From: WJMT01 sp964445575
GTDB lineage: Bacteria > Acidobacteriota > Aminicenantia > Aminicenantales > Aminicenantaceae
Reading direction: 5' to 3'
DNA: 40,649 nt
Assembly (NCBI GenBank): GCA_964445575.1
Contig: CAYULB010000014.1
Location: 1-40,649, forward strand
A program made the position numbers and the translations under genes. Positions 40,612 to 40,649 of this stretch are shown here, in pieces; within the stretch, counting starts at the first letter, position 1; the number at the start of each line of letters is the position of its first letter. Below the pieces are notes generated by a model that saw only the letters and a program-made list of their open reading frames with translations, was not told where the DNA came from and ran no database searches.

Positions 40612-40649
40612 ATGGCGAAGGCAAAGTTTGAGAGGAAGAAGCCGCATTT
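40612..40649 (+). CDS. tuf: Elongation factor Tu, N-terminus only (partial)
   Basis: Twelve full codons read MAKAKFERKKPH, the usual opening of bacterial EF-Tu, before the window ends. A perfect AGGAGG lies at 40599-40604, seven bases before the ATG. The position directly after Thr-Tyr-Gly-Thr tRNAs matches the tufB operon, which supports the call although the GTP-binding motifs lie outside. Confidence 0.93.
   Translation, partial: MAKAKFERKKPH

Overview
The window is a 40.6 kb, AT-rich piece of a bacterial chromosome carrying mostly housekeeping genes. An outer-membrane porin-like protein, a RodZ/FtsEX set and an NtrYX-type two-component pair point to a Gram-negative cell. A HydB/NuoF-type flavoprotein with extra ferredoxin domains, a radical SAM AmrS enzyme and ThyX point to an anaerobic or low-oxygen life style. 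A run of exactly 100 Ns with the same 55 bp on both sides shows this is a draft scaffold, probably from an uncultured organism. I lean towards a deep-branching phylum near Acidobacteriota/Aminicenantes, but that is inference from gene content and not demonstrated.

Layout: (1) 1-2427, minus strand: an NADH-linked hydrogenase/NADH dehydrogenase-like operon (E-like, F-like, start of the next subunit) behind a strong promoter. (2) 2692-7211: a DUF4214-methyltransferase, a spermidine-synthase-like membrane protein and a YugP-type zinc peptidase. (3) 7241-13798, minus: recO and mgtE, then rodZ-ntrY-ntrX. (4) 14051-18581: endonuclease V, the scaffold gap, then (minus) a small-membrane-protein pair followed by gatB-ftsE-ftsX. 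(5) 18757-32669, plus: large NAD-glutamate dehydrogenase, porin, purA-alr, nfu, an IscU-zinc-ribbon fusion, nadA-nth, amrS-archease-rtcB, and a double-domain ThyX. (6) 32734-39908, minus: purB-purS-purQ-purL, purN, tyrS and a small deacetylase-like gene. (7) 40218-40649, plus: tRNA-Thr(UGU), tRNA-Tyr(GUA), tRNA-Gly(UCC), tRNA-Thr(GGU), then tuf, the same order as the E. coli tufB operon.

The genes cover de novo purine synthesis (purA, purB, purSQL, purN), Fe-S cluster assembly (nfu, IscU-like) beside Fe-S clients (nadA, nth, amrS), RNA ligation/repair (archease, rtcB), envelope growth and division (rodZ, ftsEX, alr) and translation (gatB, tyrS, tRNAs, tuf).

The most unusual structure not explained by genes is a dispersed AT-rich repeat family with conserved inverted tips (CCTGNCCTATTCAT at one end, CCTGGATTATTCA at the other). 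There are two complete copies and about five partial or minimal ones, all between genes or at gene ends. One copy carries a GC-rich insert bounded by its own inverted repeat. Other points worth attention are an NtrX-like regulator without the GAFTGA loop, a tandem ThyX with its signature split over two halves, the IscU-zinc-ribbon fusion, and promoters placed so close to gatB and rodZ that their mRNAs look leaderless.
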